Shown: positions 26,642 to 39,931 of the stretch, in pieces
Layout: every line of letters begins with the position of its first letter
How positions within the stretch are numbered: position 1 is the first letter of the stretch
DNA from: Microbacterium oleivorans
GTDB lineage: Bacteria; Actinomycetota; Actinomycetes; Actinomycetales; Microbacteriaceae
Length of the DNA stretch: 64,000 nt
Direction of reading: 5' to 3'
NCBI RefSeq assembly: GCF_023715745.1
Contig: NZ_JAMBOV010000003.1
Location: 434,001-498,000, forward strand
Program-made: the position numbers and the translations under genes
Notes under the pieces: generated by a model
Told to the model about the DNA's origin: nothing
Seen by the model: the letters and a program-made list of their open reading frames with translations, nothing else
Database searches by the model: none

Positions 26642-27262
26642 GTGTCCGCTGCGGAGAACGACCGCCTCGTCTGGATCGACTGCGAGATGACGGGACTCGA
26701 CCTGTCGGTCGACGAGCTCGTCGAGGTGGCCGTCGTCATCACCGACTTCGACCTCCGCGTCCTCGACCCGGGATTCCAGATCGTCATCAAGCCGGACGAC
26801 TCAGCGCTGGCCCACATGAACGACTTCGTCACCAAGATGCACGAGAGCTCGGGGCTCCTCACCGAGATCCCGAACGGCGTCAGCCTGGCGGACGCGGAGT
26901 TCCAGGTCCTGGAGTACATCCAGCGTTTCGTTCCCGAGGGCAAGGCGCCGCTGGCCGGCAACACGATCGGGACCGACCGGATGTTCATCGCCCGATACAT
27001 GCCGCGCGTCGACCGCTGGCTGCACTACCGGAACGTCGATGTCTCGAGCGTCAAGGAACTCGCCCGGCGCTGGTACCCGCGCGCGTACTTCAACGCGCCG
27101 GCGAAGGACGGCGGCCACCGTGCCCTCGCCGACATCCGCGAGAGCATCCGTGAGCTCGCCTACTACCGCCAGACCGTGTTCGTCCCCGCTCCCGGGCCGA
27201 CGAGCGACGATGCGCGCAGCGCCGCCGCGGCGACCGTGTCATCGTTCGCCTCGGGTCTGTAA
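26642..27262 (+). CDS. orn: Oligoribonuclease
   Basis: 206 residues of the DEDDh exonuclease family. Motif I is [10 protein letters not shown] (Asp13, Glu15), followed by [18 protein letters not shown] with the second Asp, and HRALADI with the catalytic His and last Asp. It degrades di- to penta-ribonucleotides and is needed to finish mRNA turnover and pGpG removal. GTG at 26642 was chosen because GGAGGA ends about seven bases upstream; an alternative GTG at 26609 adds 11 residues and lacks a site. It is flanked by two tRNA genes. Confidence 0.95.
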   Translation: MSAAENDRLVWIDCEMTGLDLSVDELVEVAVVITDFDLRVLDPGFQIVIKPDDSALAHMNDFVTKMHESSGLLTEIPNGVSLADAEFQVLEYIQRFVPEGKAPLAGNTIGTDRMFIARYMPRVDRWLHYRNVDVSSVKELARRWYPRAYFNAPAKDGGHRALADIRESIRELAYYRQTVFVPAPGPTSDDARSAAAATVSSFASGL

Positions 27263-27277
27263 TACACTTGTGTGGTT

Positions 27278-27291
27278 GCCCGGGAACGGGC
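27278..27291 (+). other. Small hairpin between orn and tRNA-His
   Basis: GCCCG and CGGGC enclose a GGAA tetraloop in the 34 bases between the orn stop and tRNA-His. It may be part of the tRNA 5' leader or a weak orn terminator. TAATAC at 27260-27265 overlaps the orn stop and could be the tRNA -10 box. Confidence 0.35.
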
Positions 27292-27296
27292 ACATG

Positions 27297-27372
27297 GTGG
27301 GTATAGCTCAGTTGGTAGAGCACCTGGTTGTGGTCCAGGGGGTCGCGGGTTCGAGTCCCGTTACTCACCCCA
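27297..27372 (+). tRNA. tRNA-His (anticodon GTG)
   Basis: The cloverleaf folds with acceptor GTGGGTA/TACTCAC, D stem GCTC/GAGC, anticodon stem CCTGG/CCAGG with loop TTGTGGT (GTG at 34-36) and T loop TTCGAGT. Discriminator C73 and the G at 27296 that becomes G-1 are the histidine identity elements. CCA is encoded at 27370-27372, in contrast with tRNA-Arg at 26524. Confidence 0.95.
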
Positions 27373-27397
27373 TGCTTTCCCCTCATGAGGCGCGATC

Positions 27398-27748
27398 ATG
27401 ATCGAGATGGATGCCGAGGCCTTCGAGGCCCTCGTGGCGTCCGAGCTCGATGCCCTGCCCGATGAGATGGTGGCCGGTCTCGACAATGTCGTCTTCGTGG
27501 TCGAGGACCGGCCCGAGGACGGATCGCTGGATCTTCTCGGCCTCTACGACGGTCTGGCGCTCACCGAACGCGACCGGTACGGGATGGGCGATCTCCCCGA
27601 TCGCATCATCGTCTATCGCGAGCCGCACCTCGACGCGTGCGACGACGAGGATCGGCTGCGCGATGAGGTGCACACGACGCTCGTGCATGAGATCGCGCAC
27701 TTCTACGGCATCGACGACCGGCGTCTGCACGAGCTGGGATGGGCCTGA
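27398..27748 (+). CDS. Zinicin-like metallopeptidase family protein
   Basis: 116 residues. The zinc motif HEIAHFYGIDDRRLHELGW fits the minimal HExxHxxGxxD type of the DUF1025/zinicin family. The N-terminal half (FEALVASELDALPDEMVAGLDNVVFVVED) is also typical. Substrates are unknown, and there is no secretion signal. It overlaps or abuts clpS, and with DUF2017 forms a conserved actinobacterial trio. The ATG at 27398 lies 25 bases after tRNA-His, so the mRNA may be made by read-through from the tRNA promoter. Confidence 0.88.
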   Translation: MIEMDAEAFEALVASELDALPDEMVAGLDNVVFVVEDRPEDGSLDLLGLYDGLALTERDRYGMGDLPDRIIVYREPHLDACDDEDRLRDEVHTTLVHEIAHFYGIDDRRLHELGWA

Positions 27749-27750
27749 CG

Positions 27751-28041
27751 ATGAGCATCGCGGACCCCGACCTCGACGAACAGGTGGACCTGCGGGCATC
27801 CACCTCCGGACCGTGGCAGACCGTCGTGTGGAACGATCCCGTCAACCTCATGAGCTACGTCGTGCACGTGTTCCGTGAGTACTTCGGCTTCTCCCGCGAG
27901 AAGGCGCACCGATTGATGCTCGCCGTTCACCACGACGGGCATGCCGTCGTCGCGGAGGGTTCACGTGAGCAGATGGAGCTCCACGCCCAGGCGATGCACG
28001 ACTACGGACTCTGGGCCACGGTCCGTGAGGCGGGGTCGTGA
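27751..28041 (+). CDS. clpS: ATP-dependent Clp protease adapter ClpS
   Basis: 96 residues from the ATG at 27751; an in-frame ATG at 27739 would give 100 and cannot be excluded. The core WQTVVWNDPVNLMSYVVHV contains the N-end-rule pocket residues (Asn-Asp-Pro and Met). LAVHHDGHAVVAEG supplies the ClpC-binding histidine region. ClpS hands N-degron substrates to ClpC/ClpA. The stop overlaps the GTG of the DUF2017 gene (GTGA at 28038-28041). Confidence 0.93.
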   Translation: MSIADPDLDEQVDLRASTSGPWQTVVWNDPVNLMSYVVHVFREYFGFSREKAHRLMLAVHHDGHAVVAEGSREQMELHAQAMHDYGLWATVREAGS

Positions 28042-28526
28042 CTGCCGCGCGCGCGACGCTGGAACTGACCCTGCTCGAGGCGGCGCACCTGTCCGATCTC
28101 GTCGGACAGTTCGAGGAGGTCGTCGCCGGCCGCGACAGCGGCGATCCTGCGCTCCGACGCCTCCTCCCGGATGCCTACCGCGACGACGACGCCGCCGCGG
28201 CGGAGTTCCGCCGGCTCACCCAGGACGATCTGCTGGAACGCCGCCTCACGGATGCCGGTGTGGTCCGAGCCTCACTGCGCCGTAACGGGCGCGACCTCGA
28301 TCCTGCGGAGCTCGACCGCGCGCAGGCCGAGGACGCGCTCGTCGTGGAGCTGACCGCTGAGGTCGCCGGAGCCTGGCTTCGCACCCTCGCCGCGCTGCGG
28401 CTCGTCCTCGCCGAACGCCTCGGTGTCACGGAGGAGGATCAGGGCGAGGAGGATGACCCCCGCTTCGGTGTCTACGAGTGGGTCGGGTATCGGCTCGACA
28501 TGCTCGTCCGCGTGCTCGACGGCTGA
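28038..28526 (+). CDS. DUF2017 domain-containing protein
   Basis: 162 residues, mainly helical and highly charged, with EEDDPRFGVYEWVGYRLDML at the C-terminus. The family is found directly after clpS in many actinobacteria, and the coupling here (four-base overlap) supports a link to protein turnover. No catalytic motif is visible and its function is unknown. It ends seven bases before a convergent kinase-like gene. Confidence 0.85.
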   Translation: MTAARATLELTLLEAAHLSDLVGQFEEVVAGRDSGDPALRRLLPDAYRDDDAAAAEFRRLTQDDLLERRLTDAGVVRASLRRNGRDLDPAELDRAQAEDALVVELTAEVAGAWLRTLAALRLVLAERLGVTEEDQGEEDDPRFGVYEWVGYRLDMLVRVLDG

Positions 28527-28533
28527 GAGCCCG

Positions 28534-29109
28534 TCACGGCAGCGTCACCACGATCTGTGCGATCTCGGTCGGTCGATGCTCGTCCAGGTGTGCGTCCTCC
28601 TGCGTAGCCCATCGACCCCAATGCGGGCGGTAGGTGTCGCCGTCCCGCCCGAGCGCGCGTGCCTTCCGTGCGGCATCCGGCGCATCCAGCCACACCGTGA
28701 CGTCGGCCAGCCCCGCCGACTCCGGCGTGAGCACCCCGGCGCCTTCGACGATCACGATCGATGCGTCGGGCACGACAGCCTCCCGCCCCGACGGCCGATC
28801 GGCCGTCCAGTCCCACAGCGGCCACCGGGCGGTTCCGCCCTCACGGAGCGGGCGCAGGATGCGCTCCCGCACCGTCTCTGCTCCCGCGCGGAGACCGTCC
28901 CATCCCGGGTACACGTCGTCGAGCCGCACGATCGCCGCGTCGACGAGCCGCGTCGCCAGCGCGTCGGCGAACGTCGACTTCCCGGCGCCCGAGCGGCCGT
29001 CGATGAGGACGATGCTCGGGACACGGCCGACTCTGCGCACCGCGTCGGCCACCCGGTCGATCCCCGCCGCCATCGCGGCGGTGAGCTCCGTGTCAGCGGG
29101 TGAGGGCAC
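28534..29109 (-). CDS. P-loop nucleoside/uridine kinase-like protein
   Basis: 191 residues. Walker A GRSGAGKST lies at about 39-47. RLDDVYPGWDG resembles the DDFY substrate-binding motif of uridine kinases, and WDWTADRP plus IVIVEGAGVL (second Asp/Glu site) complete a uridine kinase/phosphoribulokinase-like layout. A specific substrate cannot be given. Its ATG lies inside the 3' end of the GerW-like gene (17-base overlap), so the two are transcribed together. Confidence 0.8.
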   Translation of the reverse strand: MPSPADTELTAAMAAGIDRVADAVRRVGRVPSIVLIDGRSGAGKSTFADALATRLVDAAIVRLDDVYPGWDGLRAGAETVRERILRPLREGGTARWPLWDWTADRPSGREAVVPDASIVIVEGAGVLTPESAGLADVTVWLDAPDAARKARALGRDGDTYRPHWGRWATQEDAHLDEHRPTEIAQIVVTLP

Positions 29110-29410
29110 GAATGACGCGGCTGAGCGCGCGCCCGGCGACCCACACGAAGGGGATCCCGACCGCGAGCAGCGAGACGAGGTTCGGCTCGAAGCGCAGGTC
29201 GTCGCCCTTGCGGATGTACGCGCCGACGGGGATCGCGGCTCCGCCGCCTCCTCCGCCTCCCCCGTTGGGGTCCTCCCCGGCGCCGAAGCCCGACCAGGTG
29301 AGCGCGACGGGGATGAGCCGGATGCCGTCGACGTCCTGCTGCTCGCCGTAGACCGTCGTCACGCCGAGGGACGCGAACTGCTTGCCGAGTTCGAGGGGGA
29401 GGTTCGCCAT
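29093..29410 (-). CDS. GerW/YtfJ-like protein
   Basis: 105 residues. VYGEQQDVDGIRLIPVALTW, an eight-Gly tract and AIPVGAYIRKGDDLRFEPN follow the pattern of the spore germination GerW (YtfJ) family, widely present in non-sporulating actinobacteria with unknown role. A C-terminal hydrophobic segment (about 78-97) could anchor it to the membrane. The ATG follows TAGCGT (29417-29422) by 6 bases, so it heads the unit as a leaderless message and the kinase-like gene follows. Confidence 0.75.
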   Translation of the reverse strand: MANLPLELGKQFASLGVTTVYGEQQDVDGIRLIPVALTWSGFGAGEDPNGGGGGGGGAAIPVGAYIRKGDDLRFEPNLVSLLAVGIPFVWVAGRALSRVIRALTR

Positions 29411-29416
29411 GCGTCC

Positions 29417-29422
29417 ACGCTA
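29417..29422 (-). promoter_or_regulatory. -10 box TAGCGT of the GerW-like gene
   Basis: TAGCGT on the minus strand ends 6 bases before the ATG at 29410. No Shine-Dalgarno is present. Confidence 0.45.
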
Positions 29423-29463
29423 GCCGTTCGTGCGTCGCCGCACAGGGGCTTGCGTCCGGTCGA

Positions 29464-30723
29464 TCACTGCTCCCGTGGCGGGCGCGGGTTCGTGGGCAGG
29501 GCGTTGACGTCGCGTCTCGGACCGAGGGTGCTCGCCCGTGTCACCGCCCCGCGTCCGAAGCGCGATCGTGCGTCGTCGAGCGCGGCATCCACCCGCCGCC
29601 ACTCCGCGTCGTCGTCCCACAGCGCGAGGCCCCCGAAACCGTCGCCGGTGAGCCGCTCTCCTCGCACACCGATGAGTCGGACCGGTTGCACGAGGTCGAT
29701 CTTCGAGAAGAGATCGAGCGCGACGTCGCCGATCCGCTGTCCGACGTTGGTCGGCTCGGGCACGCTGACCGAGCGCGACAATGTCGTGAAGTCGGAGAAG
29801 CGCACCTTGACCGCGATCGTCCGGGCCTCCCAGCCACCGGCTCGCAGACGGGACGCGACCCGGTCGGCGAGGCGCCGGAACTCGCTGCGGAGGGTGGCGA
29901 CGTCGGACACGTCCTCGAGGAAGGTCTCCTCGTGCCCGACACTCTTCTCCGTGTGCTCGGTCTGAACGGATCGTGGATCGATGCCTCGAGCCAGCTGGAA
30001 CACCCGTGCTCCCATCGCCCGGCCGAGCGCCCGGTCGAGGACGCTCCGAGGGCTGTTCAGGATGTCCGACACCATACGGATGCCGCGGGCCTCGAGGGCC
30101 TCCACCGCCTTGGGTCCGACGCCCCACAGCGCTCCCACCGGCCGTGCGGCGAGGAACGCCTGGGTGTCGGGTTCGCTGACGATGAGGAGGCCGTCGGGCT
30201 TCGAGACCGTGGAAGCGATCTTGGCGACGTGCTTCGTCGCGGCGACGCCGACGCTGCAGGTGAGCCCGGTCTCCTCGAGGACCCGACGGCGCACCATCCG
30301 GGCGATCTCCCCCGGGCTCCCCCACAGCCGCCGCGCGCCGCTGACGTCGAGGAACGCCTCGTCGATCGACAGCGGTTCGACCAGCGGCGTGATGTCGCGG
30401 AAGATCGACATGACCTTCTTCGAGAGTTCGGAGTAGCGCTCGAACCGGGGGACGACGACGATCGCTTGGGGACACAGCTGCAGCGCTCTCCCGACCGACA
30501 TCGCGGACCGCACACCGAACCGCCGCGCCTCATAGGACGCGCTCGAGACGACGCCGCGCCCCTCCATCCCGCCGACGATGAGCGGTTTCCCAGCCAGCGA
30601 CGGGTCGAAGAGGACCTCGACGGACGCGTAGAACGCGTCCATGTCGACGTGGAGGATGCGGGTACCGGTGTCGTCCGCGTCGTCCTGCGAGACGACGCGT
30701 CCCGTCCCGTCACCGCGTCCCAT
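29464..30723 (-). CDS. dinB: DNA polymerase IV (Y-family)
   Basis: 419 residues. HVDMDAFYASVE and PLSIDEAFLDVSG hold the three catalytic acidic residues. SYEARRFGVRSAM (fingers), CSVGVAATKHVAKIAS (palm) and a little-finger domain follow. There is no clear C-terminal clamp-binding QxxLF motif; the tail ends NPRPPREQ. It copies damaged DNA with low fidelity. GGAGG precedes the ATG at a short distance. It lies 54 bases before the GerW-like promoter and reads the same way as gatCAB, with 74 bases between. Confidence 0.93.
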   Translation of the reverse strand: MGRGDGTGRVVSQDDADDTGTRILHVDMDAFYASVEVLFDPSLAGKPLIVGGMEGRGVVSSASYEARRFGVRSAMSVGRALQLCPQAIVVVPRFERYSELSKKVMSIFRDITPLVEPLSIDEAFLDVSGARRLWGSPGEIARMVRRRVLEETGLTCSVGVAATKHVAKIASTVSKPDGLLIVSEPDTQAFLAARPVGALWGVGPKAVEALEARGIRMVSDILNSPRSVLDRALGRAMGARVFQLARGIDPRSVQTEHTEKSVGHEETFLEDVSDVATLRSEFRRLADRVASRLRAGGWEARTIAVKVRFSDFTTLSRSVSVPEPTNVGQRIGDVALDLFSKIDLVQPVRLIGVRGERLTGDGFGGLALWDDDAEWRRVDAALDDARSRFGRGAVTRASTLGPRRDVNALPTNPRPPREQ

Positions 30724-30797
30724 ACCTCCATTGTCGACGATGCCGCCGACACCGCGCCCGGATCGGACGTCGGTGCGGCGGCATCATCGGACCGGGC

Positions 30798-32315
30798 TCA
30801 GGCCTGGCCGGCGCGCTCCAGGATCAGTTCCCGGACGCGTGCGGCATCCGCCTGGCCCTTCATCGCCTTCATGACGGCGCCGATCACGGCACCGGCGGCC
30901 TGGACCTTGCCGTCCTGGATCTTCGCGAGGACGTCGGGCTGGGCGGCGAGGGCCTCGTCGATCGCGGCGATCAACGCGCCGTCGTCCGACACGACCGCGA
31001 GCCCGCGGGCGTCGACGACCTCCTGCGGGGTCCCCTCCCCCGCGATGACACCCTCGAGAACCTGGCGCGCGAGCTTGTCGGTGAGCGTGCCGGCATCCAC
31101 CAGCTTCTGGAGCTCGGCCACCGACTCCGGCGACACGAGAGCGGCGGGCTCGGCGCCCTGTGCGTTCGCGACGCGGGTGATCTCGCCCGTCCACCACTTG
31201 CGGGCGGATGCCGGTGAGGCGCCGGCGGCGATCGTCGCCTCCACCTCGGCGAGCAGGCCGCCGTTGGCGACGTCCTGGAACTCGAGGTCGGTGAAACCCC
31301 ACTCCGTCTTCAGCCGCCGACGGTACACCGAAGGCGGTTCAGGGAGAGCAGCGCGCAGCTCCTCGATCAGCTCGGTGGACGGCTCGACCGGCAGGAGATC
31401 GGGCTCGGGGAAGTAGCGGTAGTCGTCGGCGTCCGACTTCGGACGGCCGGGCGACGTGCGGCCGGTGTCCTCGTGCCAGTGACGCGTCTCCTGCGTGATG
31501 GTGCCGCCGGCGGCGAGGATCGCTGCCTGACGCTGGATCTCGTACCGCACCGCACGCTCGACCGAGCGCATCGAGTTGACGTTCTTCGTCTCGGTGCGCG
31601 TGCCGAGCTTCTCCTGCCCACGCGGCCGCAGCGACACGTTCGCATCGCAGCGGAGGTTGCCGCGTTCCATGCGGGCCTCCGAGATGCCGAGCGAGCGCAC
31701 GATGTCGCGGATCGCCGCGACGTAGGCCTTCGCGACCTCGGGCGCGCGGTGCTCCGCACCGAAGATCGGCTTCGTGACGATCTCGACGAGCGGCACGCCG
31801 GCGCGGTTGTAGTCGACGAGGGAGTACTCGGCGCCCTGGATGCGACCGGTCGACCCGCCCATGTGTGTGAGCTTGCCGGCATCCTCCTCCATGTGAGCGC
31901 GCTCGATCGGGATCTGGAAGACGTCGCCGCCCTCCAGCTCGATCTCGACGCTGCCCTCGAAGGCGATGGGCTCGTCGTACTGCGAGATCTGATAGTTCTT
32001 GCCGAGGTCCGGGTAGAAGTAGTTCTTCCGCGCGAAACGCGATGAGGGGGCGATCGAGCAGCCGAGGGCGAGGCCCAGACTGATCGAGTACCGCACGGCC
32101 GTCTCGTTGACGACGGGCAGCGACCCGGGCAGACCCATGTCGACGGGCGCGACCAGCGTGTTCGGCGCCGCGTCGTGGTTCGCCTCGTTGGCCGGGTTGC
32201 CGGCGGGCGAGAACATCTTCGTCTCGGTGTTGAGCTCGACGTGGACCTCGAAGCCGAGAACGGGCTCGAACAGCTCGAGTGCCTCGTCGAAGTCCATCAG
32301 CGCATCCTTGGCCAT
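30798..32315 (-). CDS. gatB: Asp/Glu-tRNA amidotransferase subunit B
   Basis: 505 residues. [36 protein letters not shown] and [17 protein letters not shown] segments are the GatB kinase-like core, and the C-terminal YqeY-like tail domain ends in a helical bundle. It phosphorylates misacylated Glu-tRNAGln or Asp-tRNAAsn and is fed ammonia by GatA. Its ATG touches the gatA stop (32315), so translation is coupled. It is the last gene of gatC-gatA-gatB. Confidence 0.96.
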   Translation of the reverse strand: MAKDALMDFDEALELFEPVLGFEVHVELNTETKMFSPAGNPANEANHDAAPNTLVAPVDMGLPGSLPVVNETAVRYSISLGLALGCSIAPSSRFARKNYFYPDLGKNYQISQYDEPIAFEGSVEIELEGGDVFQIPIERAHMEEDAGKLTHMGGSTGRIQGAEYSLVDYNRAGVPLVEIVTKPIFGAEHRAPEVAKAYVAAIRDIVRSLGISEARMERGNLRCDANVSLRPRGQEKLGTRTETKNVNSMRSVERAVRYEIQRQAAILAAGGTITQETRHWHEDTGRTSPGRPKSDADDYRYFPEPDLLPVEPSTELIEELRAALPEPPSVYRRRLKTEWGFTDLEFQDVANGGLLAEVEATIAAGASPASARKWWTGEITRVANAQGAEPAALVSPESVAELQKLVDAGTLTDKLARQVLEGVIAGEGTPQEVVDARGLAVVSDDGALIAAIDEALAAQPDVLAKIQDGKVQAAGAVIGAVMKAMKGQADAARVRELILERAGQA

Positions 32316-33826
32316 CAGCGGGCACCTCCGAGGATCGGGGCGCGGTCGAGGATCGGACCGCCCCAGCTGTCGACGAGCAGGGCTTCCAGTGCCGCGCCGA
32401 CGCGGTAGAGACGAGCGTCTTTGCGCGCCGGGGCGACGAACTGGATGCCGACCGGAAGTCCGTCCTCGGCCGCGAGACCCGAGGGGATCGAGATCCCGGG
32501 GACGCCGGCGAGGTTCACCGGGATCGTCGTCACGTCGTTGAGGTACATCTGCAGCGGGTCGTCGAGCTGCTCGCCGAGCCGGAACGCCGTCGTCGGGGCG
32601 GACGGCGTAGCGATGACATCGACCTGTGCGAACGCCTGGTCGAAGTCGCGCTGGATGAGGGTGCGGACCTTCTGCGCACTGCCGTAGTAGGCGTCGTAGT
32701 AGCCCGCGGACAGCGCGTAGGTGCCGAGGATGACACGACGCTTGACCTCGTCGCCGAAGCCGGCGTCGCGGGTCGCGGCCATGACGTCCTCGACGGTGCC
32801 GCCGGGGACGTTCACGCGCATGCCGAAGCGGACCGAGTCGAATTTCGCCAGGTTGCTCGATGCCTCGGCCGGGAGGATCAGGTAATAGGCGGCGACACCG
32901 TACTCGAAGTGCGGTGCGCTCACCTCGACGATCTCGGCGCCGGCTGCCTCCATCGCCGCGAGCGACGCCCGGAACGACTCCGAGACACCGGCCTGGAATC
33001 CGCTGTCGTCGAGCTCGCGGATGACGCCGACCTTGAGGCCCTTAAGGACCTCGCCGGTCGCCCCTTCGCGCGCGGCGGCGGCGAAGGACGGCCACGCGTC
33101 GGTGAGAGACGTCGCGTCGTGCGGGTCGTGTCCGCCGATGACGTCGTGCAGGAGCGCCGAGTCGAGGACGGTACGCGACACGGGGCCGACCTGGTCGAGG
33201 CTCGAGGCCAGGGCGATGGCGCCGTAGCGGCTGACTCCGCCGTACGTGGGCTTCATGCCGACGGTGCCCGTCACGTGCGCGGGCTGGCGGATCGATCCGC
33301 CGGTGTCGGAACCGAGGGCGAGCGGCGCCTCGAAGGCCGCCACAGCCGCCGCCGACCCGCCGCCGGAGCCGCCGGGGATGCGATCGAGATCCCACGGATT
33401 GCGCGTGGGGCCATACGCGGAGTGCTCGGTGGACGATCCCATCGCGAACTCGTCCATGTTCGTCTTGCCGAGCGGGACGAGACCCGCGGCTCGGGAACGC
33501 GCGACGACGGTGGCGTCGTACGGCGACATGTACCCCTCGAGGATCTTCGACCCGCTCGTGGACGGCATGTCGGTCGTCACGAGGACGTCCTTGATGGCCA
33601 GTGGCACGCCGGCGAGTTCGCCGAGCTCCTCGCCGGCGGCGCGGCGACGGTCGATGTCCTGGGCGACCTCGATCGCGTGGTCGGAGACGTGGAGGAAGGC
33701 GTGCACGTCGCCGTCGACGGCGGCGATCCGGTCGAGATGGGCCTGTGTGGCCTCGACGCTCGAGAGCTCACCCGCGCGCAGCTGGGCGGCGAGATCGGCG
33801 GCGGTCAGCTTGAGGATGTCGCTCAC
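32315..33826 (-). CDS. gatA: Asp/Glu-tRNA amidotransferase subunit A
   Basis: 503 residues of the amidase signature family. The catalytic triad is Lys79 (LAIKDV), cis-Ser154 (GGSGGGS) and nucleophile Ser178 ([10 protein letters not shown]). It releases ammonia from glutamine for GatB. The start overlaps the gatC stop by four bases (ATGA at 33826-33823). The length and motifs are complete. Confidence 0.97.
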   Translation of the reverse strand: MSDILKLTAADLAAQLRAGELSSVEATQAHLDRIAAVDGDVHAFLHVSDHAIEVAQDIDRRRAAGEELGELAGVPLAIKDVLVTTDMPSTSGSKILEGYMSPYDATVVARSRAAGLVPLGKTNMDEFAMGSSTEHSAYGPTRNPWDLDRIPGGSGGGSAAAVAAFEAPLALGSDTGGSIRQPAHVTGTVGMKPTYGGVSRYGAIALASSLDQVGPVSRTVLDSALLHDVIGGHDPHDATSLTDAWPSFAAAAREGATGEVLKGLKVGVIRELDDSGFQAGVSESFRASLAAMEAAGAEIVEVSAPHFEYGVAAYYLILPAEASSNLAKFDSVRFGMRVNVPGGTVEDVMAATRDAGFGDEVKRRVILGTYALSAGYYDAYYGSAQKVRTLIQRDFDQAFAQVDVIATPSAPTTAFRLGEQLDDPLQMYLNDVTTIPVNLAGVPGISIPSGLAAEDGLPVGIQFVAPARKDARLYRVGAALEALLVDSWGGPILDRAPILGGAR

Positions 33827-34122
33827 TGCTCCTCCCCCAGGATCGCCGTCACGCGGAAGCGGCCGTCGGCGGCATCCGGTGCGTTCTGGAGCACTTCGTC
33901 GACCGTCAGCATGTCGCCGGGCACGTCGGGGCGGAACACGTTGCGGAGGGGGATCGGGTGGCTCGTCGCGGCGACCTCGGGAGTCGCGACCTCGGACACC
34001 TTGGCGATGTTGTCGACGATCGCATCGAGCTGACCGGTGAGACGCTCCACCTCCTCGTCGCTCAGCTGGATCCGGGCGAGCACGCCGAGATGGCGCACGA
34101 GATCGGGGGTGATTTCAGACAC
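33823..34122 (-). CDS. gatC: Asp/Glu-tRNA amidotransferase subunit C
   Basis: 99 residues. [20 protein letters not shown] and the long extended tail ending in [19 protein letters not shown] are typical GatC, which wraps around and stabilises GatA. The GTG start follows TAGACT by 6 bases without a Shine-Dalgarno, so the operon mRNA is predicted to be leaderless. It is divergent from the acyl-CoA synthetase gene. Confidence 0.95.
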   Translation of the reverse strand: MSEITPDLVRHLGVLARIQLSDEEVERLTGQLDAIVDNIAKVSEVATPEVAATSHPIPLRNVFRPDVPGDMLTVDEVLQNAPDAADGRFRVTAILGEEQ

Positions 34123-34128
34123 CCGGAC

Positions 34129-34173
34129 AGTCTAGTTCGGGCCGCTCGCCCTCCCGAGCCCGCACCCTAGGCT
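34129..34173. promoter_or_regulatory. Divergent leaderless promoter pair, gatC and acyl-CoA ligase
   Basis: TAGACT (34129-34134, minus) lies 6 bases before the gatC GTG, and TAGGCT (34168-34173, plus) lies 6 bases before the ligase GTG. Only 57 bases separate the two start codons, so the -35 regions must overlap each other's transcribed strand. Confidence 0.5.
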
Positions 34174-34179
34174 GGGGAC

Positions 34180-35880
34180 GTGACCGATTCGCTCTCCGCC
34201 GATCGCCCGTGGCTCTCCTCGTACGCTGAGGGCGTCCCTCTCGACCTGTCCCCGATCGACGGATCGTTGATGGACCTGCTGGACGAGTCCGCCCGCGATT
34301 ACCCGGATGCCCCGGCGTTGCAGTTCTTCGGGCGCGAGACGACCTACGCCGCGCTGCACGACGCCGTGAACCGGGCCGCCGCGGGGTTGCGCGACCTGGG
34401 CGTGAAGAAGGGCGACCGCGTCGCGATCGTGCTGCCCAACTGCCCGCAGCACATCGTCGCGTTCTACGCCGTCCTGCGCCTGGGCGCGGTCGTCGTGGAG
34501 CACAATCCCCTGTACACACCGCGGGAGCTGCGGACTCAGTTCCAGGACCACGGCGCCCGCCACGCGATCGTGTGGGACAAGGTCGCGCCCACCGTGCAGG
34601 GCTTTCCGGCAGACCTCCAAGTCGATGCCCTCATCGCGGTGGACGTCACCCGAGCGCTGCCGCTGCACACGCGGCTCGCACTGCGGCTTCCGGTGAAGAA
34701 GGCGCGAGAAGCACGCGCGGCCCTGACGTCGCCCGCCCGCGGTGCGCTGTCGTGGGACGACCTCGTGAGGACGCCGGCACTGCCGGCATCCCACCCTGGT
34801 CCGCAGACTGACGACCTCGCGGTCCTGCAGTACACCTCGGGCACGACGGGCACACCGAAGGGCGCGATGCTGAGCCACCGCAACCTGCTGGCCAACGCCC
34901 GGCAGAGCCAGGCGTTCATCCCCGCGGTGCAGCGGGGCGACGGATGCGTCTTCTACGCCGTCCTGCCGATGTTTCACGCGTACGGGCTCACCCTGTGCCT
35001 CACCTTCGCGATGTCCATGGGAGCACGTCTCGTGCTGTTCCCGAAGTTCGACGCCGACATGGTGATCGACGCGATCAAGAAGCACCCGCCCACGGTCCTG
35101 CCCCTCGTCCCCCCGATCGCCGAGCGCCTGCTGGCACGGGCCCGCGAACGCGGGGCGTCGATCCGCGGCATCCGCATCGGCGTGTCCGGCGCGATGGCCC
35201 TCTCCCCTGCGCTGGTCGAACCGTTCGAGGAGGCGACCGGCGGGTATCTCATCGAGGGCTACGGGCTGAGCGAGTGCTCCCCCGTGCTGATGGTCAACCC
35301 ACCGGCCGACAACCGGAAGGCGGGGACCATCGGCATTCCCATCCCTGGAACGGACGCACGAGTCGTCGACCCGGAGAACCCGTCCCGCATCCTCGGCGAC
35401 GGCGAGCCGGGCGAGCTGGCCGTGCGCGGACCGCAGGTGTTCTCGGGGTACTACGGCAAGCCGGAGGAGACCGAGAAGGTGCTCGTCGACGGATGGTTCC
35501 ACACCGGCGACATCGTCGAGCGCGACGCCGACGGATTCTTCCGGGTCGTCGACCGCCTCAAGGAGCTGATCGTCACCGGCGGATTCAACGTCTCGCCCTC
35601 CGAGGTGGAGGCCACCCTCCGGCAGCACCCTCTGGTGGCGGATGCCGCGGTGGTCGGGCTGCCCGATGCACACAGCGGCGAGCAGGTCGTCGCTGTGGTG
35701 ATCCCCGCCCCCGGCGTCAGCGAGATCGACGTCGAAGACGTCCGCGCCTTCGCCCGCACGCGGCTGACCCCCTACAAGGTCCCGAAGCGGATCGAGACCG
35801 TGGATGAGCTCCCGCGCTCGCTCATCGGCAAAGTGTTGCGTCGGCAGGTGCGCGACGCGCTGCTCGCGAAGGGCGCCTGA
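34180..35880 (+). CDS. Long-chain fatty acid--CoA ligase (AMP-forming)
   Basis: 566 residues of the ANL superfamily. The AMP-binding motif is YTSGTTGTPKGAM; EGYGLSECSPV, the GWFHTGDIVERD motif and the catalytic C-terminal Lys in PRSLIGKVLRRQ follow in order. It activates fatty acids to acyl-CoA through acyl-AMP. A signal peptide is absent. It is monocistronic and leaderless by position (TAGGCT six bases before the GTG), and its stop lies three bases from the convergent ligA. Confidence 0.92.
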   Translation: MTDSLSADRPWLSSYAEGVPLDLSPIDGSLMDLLDESARDYPDAPALQFFGRETTYAALHDAVNRAAAGLRDLGVKKGDRVAIVLPNCPQHIVAFYAVLRLGAVVVEHNPLYTPRELRTQFQDHGARHAIVWDKVAPTVQGFPADLQVDALIAVDVTRALPLHTRLALRLPVKKAREARAALTSPARGALSWDDLVRTPALPASHPGPQTDDLAVLQYTSGTTGTPKGAMLSHRNLLANARQSQAFIPAVQRGDGCVFYAVLPMFHAYGLTLCLTFAMSMGARLVLFPKFDADMVIDAIKKHPPTVLPLVPPIAERLLARARERGASIRGIRIGVSGAMALSPALVEPFEEATGGYLIEGYGLSECSPVLMVNPPADNRKAGTIGIPIPGTDARVVDPENPSRILGDGEPGELAVRGPQVFSGYYGKPEETEKVLVDGWFHTGDIVERDADGFFRVVDRLKELIVTGGFNVSPSEVEATLRQHPLVADAAVVGLPDAHSGEQVVAVVIPAPGVSEIDVEDVRAFARTRLTPYKVPKRIETVDELPRSLIGKVLRRQVRDALLAKGA

Positions 35881-35883
35881 GCC

Positions 35884-39931
<4,048 letters not shown>

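Noticed and set aside
29235..29260. Glycine-coding GC-rich tract in the GerW-like gene as a phase-variable repeat
   Set aside because: The Gly codons vary and the tract is a normal feature of the family, not a simple-sequence repeat.
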